NCBI GenBank assembly: GCA_023055425.1
Contig: JALGPY010000009.1
Span: 17,239,775-17,303,774, forward strand
Origin: Linanthus parryae
Taxonomy: Eukaryota > Streptophyta > Magnoliopsida > Ericales > Polemoniaceae
Direction: 5' to 3'
Length of the DNA stretch: 64,000 nucleotides
The notes under the pieces are model-generated. The model did not search any database and had not been told where the DNA came from. It worked only from the letters and a program-made list of their open reading frames with translations. Below are positions 34,034 to 46,195 of the stretch, one piece after another (the stretch's first letter is position 1; the number at the start of each line of letters is the position of its first letter). Made by a program: the position numbers and the translations under genes.

Positions 34034-36953
34034 TGAAAGTGTGTAATGTAGACTAAATACAGGACCAAAATACTCTAGAAGGGGGGCGGGGGGGGGGGGG
34101 GGGGGGGTTGAATAGAGTATTGAAACTTTTTGCTAAAACACACGATTTAACTAAATGACAAGTAAAAGACTCAAATCTCAAGGCCTTGAGATTTTGCAAA
34201 ACTAGTCAGAAACTTTCTAAGGCAAACAGAAAGCTTCAAGGCCTTGAACTATCACCAGTTCTAAACAGTTTATGAACCCTAGTTTGATTTGAGTTGCTTG
34301 CAGAAAGAAATATCAAAACTGTAAAGTAAAGAACACAAGGCATTTTGCAGAGTTCAGTCCCAATGGACCTAATCTCTGCCTGAGGGATCTAATCCCACCA
34401 CGATTGGTCAAACACTTCTTATTACTCACACAGAAACAACCCTTGATCTCCAAGCCTAAGTGAACTCCCTTACACCTATACAGCTTGTGGTTCCAAACCT
34501 ATCTAGTATCAGCTACTAACTACTGAGCTAACAAGAACCTCTTGTTGTTCACTTGAACAACCAACCACTAGGTTTTATGAGGTATGAGATATACAGAAGA
34601 TAAGCATTAAAATACAGTAGAAGAACACAGTAGAAGAATAAGCTTGTGAAGGCCTGGATGTGTTTTTCAGGAAAACTGGAACGGTCAATTAATGATTACT
34701 CACCTCCAATATGGTATAATGATCCATATCCCACCTCCAGTTTCAAAACTATCTATTTACCACCTAAGGTTTATTCTTGTTTGCATTTAACAACTTGAGT
34801 GATTTTCCATCCAAATTAACGGACAGACTAGAAGGGCAAATTTGACCATTCTGTCAGCACATATATCTCTGATGAAAAGTCTACCAAGATAAATATTGAG
34901 AAAGTAAAAATTTAATTTCTCTCGCTGGCCATCTCTCTTTTCTCTTAATCTCTCCATTTATGAGACCAAAAGCATGGAGTCACAAAACTGGTTCAATCTC
35001 TAATCCTCTCACCTTCTCTCAATCTTCTCGCCCTCTCGATCTACTTTTTGGACTGAGGTTGTGTCTGGAAATTGTCGAGGGAATTGTTGGACGGATCTGT
35101 TTGGTTTGTGCTTCGTTAAGGATTTTGTTCTCGGTCGAGCGAAGAGGTTTGGATTCGTGGGTCTCCATTGTGAAGGGGAAGATGCTTTGATTATTCGGTT
35201 GGTCTAAGATTTCAATCGGGTCTGAAGTTTACTGGAGGGGATTCATGTTTTTTCAGATTGAAGGTGGATTTAGAAAAGATTATCGTTGGATTGGAACAGA
35301 GAATCGATTGGTTAATTGTTCAGTTAGGTCGATTGGGAGCGAGGGGAATTGATCGATGGACGTGGGTGAGGCAAAGAAAGGGGTCTGTGAGTTTCAGGTT
35401 GTTGTCAGGCGGGACATGGTGGCATCGGCGTTGGTGCTGGGTTGCCATTTGGTATCGATTCAGAGACATATAATTGGGTTTGAATCACATACATAAATAT
35501 GCGTTTGGAATCGAATCAGGGACAAATATATGTAGTAGGGGTCGTTTGATTATGCGTTTTGTATTGTCAGGTTCCCGAATTCTAGATTTTTTAGTGGAGA
35601 ATGTGGCGTCGGTTTCCAAGTTTCAGAGTGGGATTTTGATGTTCGGTATTCCGAGATGGTGAAGGTTGGATGTTATCACGCCGGACTAAATCGAGGTTTG
35701 AATGGTGGTCATCGGCGTTTGGGTGGTTTCTTATTCGACTTGGTTATGATTTCGCTTGCCGGATTTAATGGTGGTACGTTTTTGTGTTTCGTCGATTGTG
35801 GTGGTGGTTATGTATTGGTGGTGCTGTAAGCTTGTAGCAACAGTTTATTTTTTTGAAATGATAGATAAATGATTTTTTAATTGAATAAATGACTAAAATA
35901 TCCCTAAACAAAAGGACATAAATGTCATAAAAAGAGACAGTAAATCGTTAATTTGGACGGAAAATCACCCCAGTTGTTAAATGCGAACAAGAATAAACCT
36001 TAGATGATAAATATATAGTTTCGAAACTGGAGGTGGGATATGGATCATTATGCCATACTGGAGGTGGGTAATTAGTAATTGACCTAAACTGGAATGATTG
36101 ATCTTCTTAAAGCAGTGATTGAAGCCTGAAGTTGTGAGCGATTGAATGTCTGATCATCCACGAATGTATCACACCTCTCTCTCAGTTTTCTGTAAGCTTC
36201 TCTTTATTTCAAATTTCAAACCAGTCTTTTATCCACTCTCTGCAACTGAATGAGAGATTTTAGGATCTCAGTTCCTGCAAATCCTCATCCTTTCTAACTG
36301 CAATTCAAAACAGCTTTGAGTAGATATCCGTTGGAGTTTGTTGAGATTGCATTGCACGTTTGAAAAACCTGCAACAACATTAAACACAACAACAAACAAA
36401 ATCCAGAAATATAACAACACTAAGTTTTTTTGGACTTTCAGTTTCTGAATAAAAACTGGATCAGATAAATAAATAACCTCATTAACTTCTGAAACATATT
36501 ACTCATAATAAACTAGTTTAAGACTTGTAAAAGTCATTAAACAATCATCATAAAAAAGATCTAATCCTGCAAGAGAGAATCAAGTTAATTCTGTAAAATT
36601 GTCAGCAGCTTAAGGTACATCTCAAGGCCTTGGAGCTCTGAACATGCTTCACAGTCTTTCAATATTAAGACCAGAAACCTTTGATTCACTCTGATTAGGA
36701 TATCTGCAATTGTGTTAGATATATAAAGAATGTATAACAAGGATATTTGCAGCAAATCTCTGATCTTAAATATCAGATAGAACACCTGCATCACAAGATT
36801 ATTAGATCACACTGTATAAGAAAACTACTATCAAAGCTTTGAAGCTCTGATTAGTATCGCAAGGCCTTGAAGCCTTGGAAATACTTTGTCTTTGTCTTTC
36901 ATCACTCTAAACAGTTACTTCTCAAAACACACTTCAAAGTCTTTGAGTCAACA
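34034..36953 (-). repeat. 3' LTR of element C, with MULE 2 inside
   Basis: On the + strand it starts TGAAAGTGTGTAATGTA and ends GAGTCAACA. Its flanks (34034-34681 and 36095-36953) align with 44705-45345 and 45337-46195. Net of MULE 2 it is about 1.5 kb. A G-run (34083-34110) expands GGGTGGGGGG of the 5' LTR copy. Confidence 0.88.
34682..36085. mobile_element. MULE 2, non-autonomous, with a perfect 9-bp target duplication
   Basis: Terminal inverted repeats of about 145 bp (GGTCAATTAATGATTACTCA... and its inverse ending ...TAATTGACC) are over 85% identical by eye. AAACTGGAA flanks it on both sides (34673-34681 and 36086-36094) and occurs in single form, as AAACGGGAA, in the uninterrupted LTR copy at 45332-45340. 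The interior (about 1.1 kb) has no transposase. Frames at 34960-35190 and 35258-35473 are unrecognised and could be captured host sequence (Pack-MULE) or chance. Confidence 0.88.
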
Positions 36954-36966
36954 ATCTCCCCCTTTA
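36954..36966 (-). other. Polypurine tract of element C
   Basis: On the minus strand TAAAGGGGGAGAT lies directly before the 3' LTR start (TGTTGACTC). It matches AAGGGGAGAT before D's LTR. Confidence 0.8.
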
Positions 36967-37348
36967 TGAAAGACAAAACCCATAATCTTGTGTAAATATC
37001 CCTGCAACTTTTTTGTAAGAATTAGACATCATCATTTGCATAAATAACAAACAGTAACACCAGATTAAACAGTAATACTCATTAAACCAGATTAACACAT
37101 ATAATCACAGATAACCAATAATCACAGAACAACACAACTGATTAACACAAAACTCACAATATTATTATCTAAACACTGAAGAGTAATCACAAATAGCACA
37201 GATAACTTCTCCCCCTTTTTGAATTTCATCAAATAGAGGTGAAGAAATGTTGGATCATTACTCAGAGTCTTAAAAAAACTAAGTTAAAAAAAAATAAGTT
37301 CCTACTGAATGTCAAGGCCTTGAGATCAGAAAGAAGAAAAGAAAAATA

Positions 37349-37380
<32 letters not shown>

Positions 37381-37406
37381 ATCGAGGCTTTGGCTTTCTC
37401 AAATCT
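36967..37406 (-). other. 3' untranslated region of element C
   Basis: It is A+T-rich and non-coding, between ORF3 and the PPT. It contains a second purine tract (about 37207-37222 on +, TTCTCCCCCTTTTT), a TCAAGGCCTTGAG palindrome at 37312-37324 and a (GAAA)n microsatellite at 37343-37380. Confidence 0.7.
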
Positions 37407-39180
37407 TCACTTCATCTTTGATACTTGGCCTTTCTCTGAGCCTTCTCCAACATCTTCATCACTTTCAGCTTCTTCTGCAGACTGATTCTCTTCTTGTTCA
37501 GCATCCACCTCAGCAACAACTTCTTCAATGATTTCATCCACTTTCTTGTCCTTGACCTGCAGTGAATCACCCTCTGTAGCTGCATCAACACCTGTGTCTT
37601 CTCCAGCTTCTTCATCACCAGTTTGCTCATATAGATCCTTTAGAGTGAGCACAACTGGAATAGGCTTCTTCTTCGTCTTCTTCAAGAATTCACCTAGCCT
37701 TTCATATGAGTCAACACTAGTGTCATGACTAGTAGCAGAAGGTATCTTCTCCAAATTCAAACCCTTGATGAAAATATCCAGTTTGCCATTCATCACACCC
37801 ATCAAGGCTTTGAACTGATTAAACTCAGAAGATAAGTCAAGCAACCTTTGTCTAAGATCTTCAATCTCAACCTGCTGTTTTTCAAACTTATCAACCAACT
37901 GAGAGTAATACTCATTGGCTTGTCCCCTTGATTTTGTAGCCCCATTAGGTTTGATGAAATCTTTCTCTTCAAGCTCAGCTTCGGACAACTCTGAATAGAA
38001 CTTCCAATGTCCCTTTCCTGTATGAACCACTCCAATTCTCTGTAAAGAAGTCTCATCAATTAACCCAAAACCACCAGTTATCTTCTCATTTCCTTTCACA
38101 GGTACCTCAAAATATTCAAAGAAAAGAGGTAATAGGTTGGCATATGGAAGAGGATGGTTTCTAGTTCTAGTAGCAAAGTAGATCATATGCTCCATGATCA
38201 CTGTTGGCAAGTCAATTTCAAACCCTTGACATATCAAGTACATCAGGATAAGAACCTTATCAGTAACCAACTCTCTTGAGTTTTCCCTAGGAACAACACT
38301 TCTCATCATAATTGTAAACATAATCTTAGCTTCACAGTTGAGCATAGAGTGTGTCAACTGTTTAGGACCAGTGGGAACATCATCAATAAAGAACATGGCT
38401 TTGGCTTTTTCTATACTTTCCTTCCTATCAGGACAGTCAGCAACATTATACTTCCTAGGAATGCCCAAGACCTTGGCAAAAGCCCTATGTTCTAGCCATA
38501 AATTTATCCCAGCCACCTTAAAGGTTAACACCATTTTATCTTCCCCTTCTTGAACCAAATTCAGATTAAACAACCTAGTTAACCTAGGATAGGCTTTAGA
38601 ACTAGGATTTAAAACCTTCCAAACTGCAGAATCCCTTAACTTCCTCATACAGTCAATATCCAATTTATCTAATAACTCTTCAGAAATCAAACTACAGAAA
38701 GCAACCTTAGATGATGCATAACCTTGCATCCAAACTGTCCTAACTTCTGAACTCACAAACCAATCAGAAGGAAGTACATTTTTACCTTGATAATCCTTTT
38801 TGGTTGCGGCAGCAACTTGCTTAACCCTTGATTTCTTCTCAGCAGGTTTCTCCTTCTCTGGTTCTCCTTCAGTAGACTTCTTCTTGCATTCCTTAGCAAA
38901 TTTCCCTTTTTCTTCTTCAACCACCTTTTTCTTATCTCTCACTTTCTTCTTGTATGACCTAGGTTGATCATCACCCTGAACCTCTGTGTCTTTCTGTGGA
39001 ACAACACTTGTCCCCTTTCACTGTTCTGATCTTCTTTGTACGAGGTGAGTCTTCATGCAAACTCTGTGTATTTTCTGAATCTGAATAAGAGATCACAATC
39101 TTCTCCTTCTTGTTTTCCCTCTTCTTAGATCTAGCAGAAGGCTTTCCCTGTTGTTGAATCCTGGCTAATTTGCGCTCCAT
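37407..39180 (-). pseudogene. Accessory ORF3 of Sirevirus C (near-open)
   Basis: It starts at 39180 (MERKLARIQQQGKP, basic), shifts frame near 39000, and then runs open for 511 codons to 37407. By residue from 38942: a Lys/Glu-rich region (1-50); the conserved domain (about 60-310: DWFVSSEVR, SLISEELLDKLDIDCMRKLR, LVTDKVLILMYLICQGFEID, LPYANLLPLFF, FGLIDETSLQRIGVVHTGKG); a coiled coil (about 340-400: QLVDKFEKQQVEIEDLRQRL); and an acidic Glu/Asp-rich tail. It has no signal peptide or membrane span. Some Sireviruses have an extra ORF in this position, called env-like. The conserved domain looks closer to the 'putative plant transposon protein' type. The function is unknown. Copy D1 is the homologue. 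Confidence 0.75.
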
Positions 39181-39622
39181 TGTGGGATTAGGGTTTTTGA
39201 AAGAAGAATGAGATAGAGAGGGATAGAGAGAGCAGAGAGACGTATAGAATTGAGAGAGAATGAAGAAGAAAAGTCCTGACTTTCAGCTTAAGTAGGTTGA
39301 GAAATTGAGTTAAAAAGGACTCTACTGAAATCAACATGCAAAACATATCTACAAGATATTTTCGGATATTTTAGAAAATTCTCTGAGTAATTCAAATATT
39401 ATACAATTATCTAAAAATATAACATATAATATTTGATGATCCATTTTTTTTTTAAAAAAATACAGATGTTTCAAGACATTGGAGAACAATCTCAAGGCCT
39501 TGAGATTTTCTACAGTTTTAGAAATTTTAAAGCTTTGAACTATACTTTCAAGGCTTTGGAAAGTATAATCTCAAGGCTTTGAGATTTCAATACATAATCA
39601 CAGGTAAGTACTAATACTCCCC
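39181..39622 (-). promoter_or_regulatory. ORF3 leader of Sirevirus C
   Basis: Reading minus, a (CT)-rich stretch (about 39190-39270) and AAACCCTAATCCCACA precede the ORF3 ATG, paralleling copy D1. TCAAGGCCTTGA and TCAAGGCTTTGA palindromes at 39491, 39548 and 39572 and an internal purine motif (AGGGGGAGTATTAG, 39609-39622) separate it from RNase H. Confidence 0.45.
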
Positions 39623-42600
39623 CTAAACCAGTGCATCCTTGTTTAGCATATCCAGTTCAAGCCTTAGGGATGAAAACCTATCATCTGGCAGAGGTTTAGT
39701 GAAAGTATCAGCAATCTGCATAGAAGTAGAAATAAAAGATAGAACAACATCACCTTTTTCTGCATGATCTCTAAGAAAGTGATGCCTTACATGTATATGC
39801 TTGGTTCTTGAGTGCTGTACTTGATTCTTAGAGATTGATATGGCACTTGTGTTGTCACAATTAATAGACACATTTATGAAGTTATAGTCAAGATCTCTAA
39901 GATGTTGAGCAATCCACAACACTTGTGAACAACAAGCTCCAGCTGCAATGTACTCAGCTTCTGCAGTTGATAATGCTACATAATTTTTCTTCTTGGAATG
40001 CCAACTGATTAGTGAAGAGCCAAGAAACTGGCAACATCCAGAAGTACTCTTCCTATCCACTTTATATCCTGCAAAATCAGCATCTGAATAGCCACTCAAC
40101 ATAAAGTTAGATCTTCTTGGATACCAAAGCCCCAAGTCTTTGGTTCCATTCAAATATCTAAAAATTCTCTTGACAGCAGTTAAATGACTTTCCTTAGGAT
40201 CTGCCTGAAATCTTGCACACATGCAAACACTAAACATAATATCAGGTCTACTAGAATTTAAATACAAAAGTGATCCAATCTTACCTCTATACTCCTTTTG
40301 ATTTACACACTTACCATTTTGAATCCTTGTCTAATGAGAGTGAAGAACTCATAGGAGATTTAAGTACCTTGGACTGTCTCATATTGTACTTTTTTAACAA
40401 GTCCTTGCTATACTTTCCTTGTTGTACAAATATCCCTTTCTTCATTTGTAAAATATGAAGTCCAAGAAAAAAATTCAGTTCTCCCATTAAGCTCATCTCA
40501 AACTCCATGCACATTAGACTAGAGAACTCTTTTGAAAGAGCATCATTAGTAGCACCAAACAAAATATCATCCACATAGATCTCAACTACTAACAAGTCAG
40601 TTTCATGATGTTTAATAAAAAGAGTTTTATCTACTAGACCTCTCTTGAAATTATTGTCAAATAAAAACTTTTAGAGTCTATCATACCAAGCCCTTGGAGC
40701 TTGTTTTAAACCATAAAGAGCTTTGTCTAATTTGTAAACATGATCAGGGATGTTTTCATCTTCAAAACCAGGAGGTTGAGCTACAAAGACATCTTCTTGT
40801 AAATAACCATTCAGAAAAGCACATTTAACATCCATTTGATAAAGCTTTATGTGATTGTGAGATGAAAATGCAAGAAGTATTCTAATAGCTTCTAACCTGG
40901 CTACAGGAGCAAATGTCTCCTCATAGTGTATACCTTCTTCCTGATTGTATCCCTGTGCCACAAGTCTGGCTTTGTTCCTTACCACTTTGCCATTCTCATC
41001 AAGCTTATTTCTGAACACCCACCTGGTTCCTATAACTGATTTCTCTTGGTCAGGGAACCAGATTTCAAACCTTGTTTCTTTCAAATTCATTCAGCTCACT
41101 TTGCATTGCAATGATCCAGTCTGCATCTTCCAGTGCTTCCTTTGTATTCTTAGGCTCAATCAATGATACAAAAGCACTAAAAGCACACAAGTTCTTCAAC
41201 TATCTTCTTGTCTGAGTTCCAGTTGTTGGATCAGATATGATATTGTCAGCTAGATGATCTGCAAGATACTTAAACTTCTTCCTTGGTGTCCAGGAATATT
41301 TTCCTTCAAGGCTTTGATTTCTTGAAACAGTAGTAGGAGCACCATAGAAAGTTTCAGTTTCAGTCTCAAGGCTTTGAGATTTTGGCTCTGCAGGAGATTC
41401 AAGGCCTTGAGATTCTACTGATTGATTATGCACTTTAGTTTTGTCTTTGTCCTCTTTCACAGCATCATCATCAGACTCATGCTTGTTCAAATTTAGATCT
41501 GCAAAACTTTCACTTAGAGAATCCTTAGTACTTTCATCAAAGAACACATGAATACTCTCTTCCACAATCCTGGTTTTTCTATTGTAAATTTTATAAGCTT
41601 TGCTAGTTTGAGAATATCCAAGAAATACACCTTCATCACTTCTAGCATCAAACTTACCAAGATTGTCTCTACTATTATTATGCACAAAACAATACAACCA
41701 AAAGGTTTGAATTAAGAGACGCTAGGCTTCCTGCCTTTCAACAGTTCATAAGGAGTCTTTTTCAAAATAGGCCTAATCAAACTTCTATTTAGCACATAAT
41801 TGGCAATATTAACAACTTCTTCCCACAAGTACTTTGGCAAATTACTTTCAAGTAGCATGGTTCTAGACATATCCCCAAGTATCCTATTTTTCCTCTCAAC
41901 TACTCCATTTTGTTGTGGAGTTCTAGGTGCAGCAAAGTTGTGTGATATGCCATGCTTTGCACAAAATAAATCAAAGTCAAGTTGATCAAAATCCCTACCA
42001 TGATCACTTCTAATAGATGCAACAGGAAAAAATTTTATACAGTCTAGAAAATTCAGATAATGCTTCAGTTTTGTCTCTAATAAACATAACCCATGTAAAC
42101 CTAGAATAATCATCTACTATCACAAGAATATACCTCTTACCTTTCGAGTATTAACTCTCATAGGACCACACAAATCCATATGAAATAGTTCTAAGGGTCT
42201 AGAAGTACTTAAAAAGTTCTTTAGCTTGAATGAGGTTCTTGTTTATTTACCTTGTACACATGCCTTGCAGATCTTATCATCTGAATTTTTTTGTGATGGT
42301 AATCCTCTTACCAAATCCTTTGAGATGAGTTTATTCAAGGTGTGTATGCTAATATGCCCAAGCTTTCTATGCCAAAGCTTTGAATCTTCCTTCAAGGCCT
42401 TGAGGCATTTCAACTTGTCACCTGCAACACTGTTAGTACTCATAGCATATAAATTATATGATCTAGGAGCAGTGAATATGCAATCTCCAGATTTCTCATC
42501 TTGTACCACACATTTCTCCTTGTCAAATATAGCTTTATAACCTTTATCACATAGCTGAGAAATACTAAGCAGATTATATTTAAGACCATCCATAAGATAA

Positions 42601-42840
42601 ACATCAGAGATAGAGTTGGTAGAACCATTACCAATACGACCTATACCAACACTATTGCATTTTGCTTTGTCACCAAGTTTAATTGTTCCTCCAGATTTTT
42701 CTGTGAGCTCAGAAAAAAGAGACTTCTTTCCACTCATATGTCTGGAACAGCCACTTTCTAATATCCATTTCCGATCTTTCAAGGCCTTGGTGACATTCTG
42801 CAAAAGTAAACCATTGCCTTAACAGGATGTTAGACCAAGT
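39623..42840 (-). pseudogene. pol of Sirevirus C (protease-integrase-RT-RNase H)
   Basis: From right to left: protease/GAG-pre-integrase (42803-42243: WILESGCSRHMSG, LWHRKLGHISIHTLNKLISK), with E replacing the catalytic D; integrase (42113-41712: SIRSDHGRDFD, APRTPQQNGVVERKNR; the first-Asp segment is frameshifted); integrase C-terminus/linker (41697-41200: DNLGKFDARSDEGVFLGYS); RT (41090-40671: QMDVKCAFLNG, QAPRAWYDRL) and its YVDD segment (40595-40311: IYVDDILFGA); RNase H (40267-39623: GYSDADFAGYKVDRKSTSG, ALSTAEAEYIA). Each block is separated by a stop or frameshift. Most motifs are intact, so decay is moderate. Confidence 0.88.
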
Positions 42841-44654
42841 GCAGATCTTTGAGTCATACTTAGAATCAGCCATGTTTGGTGGTGTAATTCCTTTTGGAAC
42901 CCAAATCTGCCTAACCTGTCCGTTAAGCTAATAAGGATAGTTGTTCCTCATAATATGAGGTTCTGATCTTCTGGAGGGACAAGTTAATCTAATATGACCA
43001 ACTTTTCCACAATAATGACATTTTGGAGAATGTCTGCTACCTTATTTGACAAAAGTAGTTTGGCTTTTCTTTAAAGTTTAGATTGTAGCCAATCCCACTT
43101 TTATGCATTGATTTCAGACTTCCACCAAGAATGAGATTTAGATTATGTTCTGAGCCTGTAAAACTGGCTAGGACCTTTTTAGACTCTTGAAGTTTCTCAG
43201 TCAAAGAACAAATTTGTTGTTCTAAATCCTCTGAATGAGTCTTTAGATCAACATACCTTTCAGTTAAGAGAGTGTTTTGATCAACAATCTCTTTTATCTG
43301 TGCCTTTTAAGGCTTTGAATCTGCTGTCCAAGACCTTGGAGTCCTTTTTAATTTTTGTATTAGAAACTTCAACAGTTTTGTTGGCAAAAAGTAGGTCCAG
43401 GTTTTCTTTTACCTGCTCGTGAATCTTAATCTTTAAAAAGAAATCTCATTTCTATAACTTTCCTCATTTAAAAATATGCTCTTGAGAATTTCAGTAAGTA
43501 CATCAGAAGGACTAGCAAGAAGATTTTTTACCATTTCCTCAATGTGTCTGTCTGAAGACTTTTCTTCATCATGTTTAGCCATGAAGCATAAATTTGCTTG
43601 ATCTTCTTCTGCGTCTGAATCACTTGATGAATCAGAACCACTCCAAGATGCCATCATTGCTTTCTTCCTTCTGTTTTCCCTGTCTTTCTTTTGAAAGTTC
43701 CCGTTCTTCTTCTTTTGTGGACAATCCCTTACTAAATGATCAGCATCACCACATTCAAAATAATTCATTACTTTAGTTTTATGTGACTGTGATGAAGACT
43801 TACCTTTGTAGTCCTTGCTGCTTGAAGGTCTTGATCTTTCTCTGTTGTAGTCTCTGTTACCAAAGTTTCTCTTCTTCTTGAGAATCCTGGCCAAGGCCTT
43901 GGAGATCAATGCTAAAGCCTCTTCATCATCTTTCTCATCTTTAGTCTCAAGGATTTGAGATTTTTCACTGTCTTAAGCCTTGAGTGCTAAGTTCTTGATG
44001 TTTTCACTCAGATCACCTTCACATCCTTCATAGACATTTCATGAGTGAGCAGCTTTCCCTGTAGATCATCTAGCTGAAGAAGACTTAAATCCTGAGCTTC
44101 CTCAATAACTGTTGTCTTTGGCTTCCACTTGGCTTTTGGCAAGCTCCTCAGAATTTTCCTGACCTTTTCCTCATTTGAGAAACTCTTTCCCAATGACTCC
44201 AGATTATTCATCACATTAGTGAATCTTTTGAACATCTCCTTGACAGTCTCATCAGATTTCATCTTGAACAACTCATATTGCCTCAGAAGTATGTTAATCT
44301 TGGTATGTTTGACTTGACTTGTTCCTTCATATGTCACAACAAGTTTATCCCATACTTCTTTGGCATTCTTGCAATTTGACACTCTGTTGAACTCATCTGC
44401 ATTAAGAGCACAGTATAACAGATTCATAGCCGTAACTGAGAGATTTTCCTAAAAAACTAGATGCATCTAACTCCATCTATGGTAGTGAAATCCTCATGAG
44501 TACCATTCTGAACTATTGACCACAATTCCATGTCTTGATCTATGATGAATATCTTCATCAATGCCTTCCAGTACATGAAGTTATCACCATAGAACAATGG
44601 AGGTCTGTTTGCTGCCCTTCCTTGTGAGAAGCCACCATCTCCTACATTACTCAT
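42841..44654 (-). pseudogene. gag of Sirevirus C
   Basis: It starts at 44654 (MSNVGDGGFSQGRAANRPPLF), soon after the primer-binding site. The first block ends in a frameshift at about 44460. The capsid-type domain resumes at 44427-44008 (LNADEFNRVSNCKNAKEVW, MFKRFTNVMNNLESLGKSFSNEEKV). A third block, 43909-43433, has a zinc knuckle, YFECGDADHLVRDC, whose first Cys is Tyr. An acidic Ser/Asp segment and a coiled-coil part follow. The second knuckle (CHYCGKVGHIRLTC, about 42985-43030) is intact. Confidence 0.8.
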
Positions 44655-44687
44655 AGTCACAAGATTGTTAGATCTATAGTAGTGACC

Positions 44688-44702
44688 CAAGCTCTGATAC
44701 CA
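44688..44702 (-). other. Primer-binding site of element C
   Basis: On the minus strand it reads TGGTATCAGAGCTTG, complementary to initiator-Met tRNA. It lies two bases from the LTR edge. Confidence 0.9.
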
Positions 44703-44704
44703 AT

Positions 44705-46195
44705 TGAAAGTGTGTAATGTATACTAAATACCGGACCAAAATACTCTAGAAGGGTGGGGGGTTGAATAGAGTATGGAAATTTTTTGCTAAAACACACGAT
44801 TTAACTAAATGAACAAGTGAAAGACTCAAATCTCAAGGCCTTGAGATATTGCAAAACTAGTCAGAAACTTTCTAAGGCAAACAGAAAGCTTCAAGGCCTT
44901 GAACTATCACCAGTTCTAAACAGTTTATGAACCCTAGTTTGATTTGAGTTGCTTGCAGAAGTAAATATCAAAACTGTAAAGTAAAGAACACAAGGAAATT
45001 TAAAGAGTTCAGTCCCGATGGGCCTAATCTCTTCCTGAGGGATCTAATCCAACTAGGATTGGGAAAACACTTCTTATTACTCACACAGAAACAGCCCTAT
45101 ATCTCCAAGCCTAAGTGAACTCCCTTACACCTATACAGCTTGTGGTTCCAAACCTATCTAGTTTCAGCTACTAACTGTTGAGCTAACAAGAACATCTTGT
45201 TTTTCACTTGAACAACCAACCACTAGGTTTTATGAGGTTTGAGATATACAGAAGATAAGCAGATTAAAATACAGTAGAAGAACACAGTAGAAGAATAAGC
45301 TTGTGAAGGCCTGGATGTGTTCTTCACGAAAACGGGAATGATTGATCTTCTGAAAGCAGTGATTGAAGCCTGAAGTTGTGAGGGATTGAATGTCTGATAT
45401 TCCACGAATGTATCACACCTCTCTCTCAGTTCTCTGTAAGCTTCTATTTCTTTCAAATTTCAAACCAGTATTTTATCCACTCTCTGCAACTTAATGAGAG
45501 ATTTTAGGATCTCAGTTCCTGCAAATCCTCATCCTTTCTAACTGCAATTCAAAATAGCTTTGAGTGGATATCCGTTGGAGTTTTTTGAGATGGCATTGCA
45601 CGTTTGAAAAACCTTCAACAACATTAAATACAACAACAAACAAAATCCAGAAATATAACAGCAGTAAGTTTGTTTCGACTTTCAGTTTCTGAATAAAAAC
45701 TGGATCAGATAAATAAATAACCTGATTAACTTCTGAAACATATTACTCATAATAAACTAGTTTAAGACTTGTAAAATTCATTAAACAATCATCATAACAA
45801 AGATCTTATCGTGCAAGAGAGAATCAAGTTCATTCTGTAAAATTGTCAGCAGCTTAAGGCACATCTCAAGGCCTTGGAGCTCTGAACATGCTTCACAGTA
45901 TTTCAATATTAAGACCAGAAACCTTTGATTCACTCTGATTAGGATATCTGCAATTGTGTTAGATATATAAAGAATGTATAACAAGGATATTTGCAACCAA
46001 TCTCTGATCTTAAATATCAGATAGAACACCTGCATCACAAGATTATTAGATCACAATGTATAAGAAAACTACTATCAAAGCTTTGAAGCTCTTATTAGTA
46101 TCTCAAGGCCTTGAAGCCTTATAAATACTTTGTCTTAGTCTTTCATCACTCAATAGTTACTTCTCAAAACACACTTAGAAGTCTTTGAGTGAACA
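44705..46195 (-). repeat. 5' LTR of element C (1491 bp)
   Basis: It aligns end to end with the 3' LTR once MULE 2 is subtracted. It contains TCAAGGCCTTGA-type palindromes at about 44834, 44891, 45866, 46076 and 46103. It carries no gene; the frames at 45223-46038 are chance. Confidence 0.9.

Larger units (their letters stand above)
34034..46195 (-). mobile_element. Element C: near-complete Sirevirus-like Ty1/copia
   Basis: On the minus strand: 5' LTR (46195-44705), primer-binding site, gag, protease, integrase, RT, RNase H, accessory ORF3, PPT and 3' LTR (36953-34034). It is the only Sirevirus copy here with both LTRs. It sits inside MULE 1, and its 3' LTR contains MULE 2. The flanking 5-mers (AAGAT left, ACGTT right) agree in only 3 of 5 bases, so the target duplication is degraded or lost. 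Gag and pol carry several stops. ORF3 is nearly open. Confidence 0.9.

Noticed and set aside
34083..34110. Long G-run as a G-quadruplex signal
   Set aside because: The other LTR has a short GGGTGGGGGG here. Expansion by slippage or a sequencing/assembly artefact is simpler.
37407..38942. Sirevirus ORF3 as a true envelope glycoprotein
   Set aside because: No signal peptide, transmembrane span or Cys-rich ectodomain. It is acidic and coiled-coil, so 'env-like' would be positional only.
34034..46195. A clean 5-bp target duplication for Sirevirus C
   Set aside because: AAGAT on the left and ACGTT on the right agree in only three of five bases.
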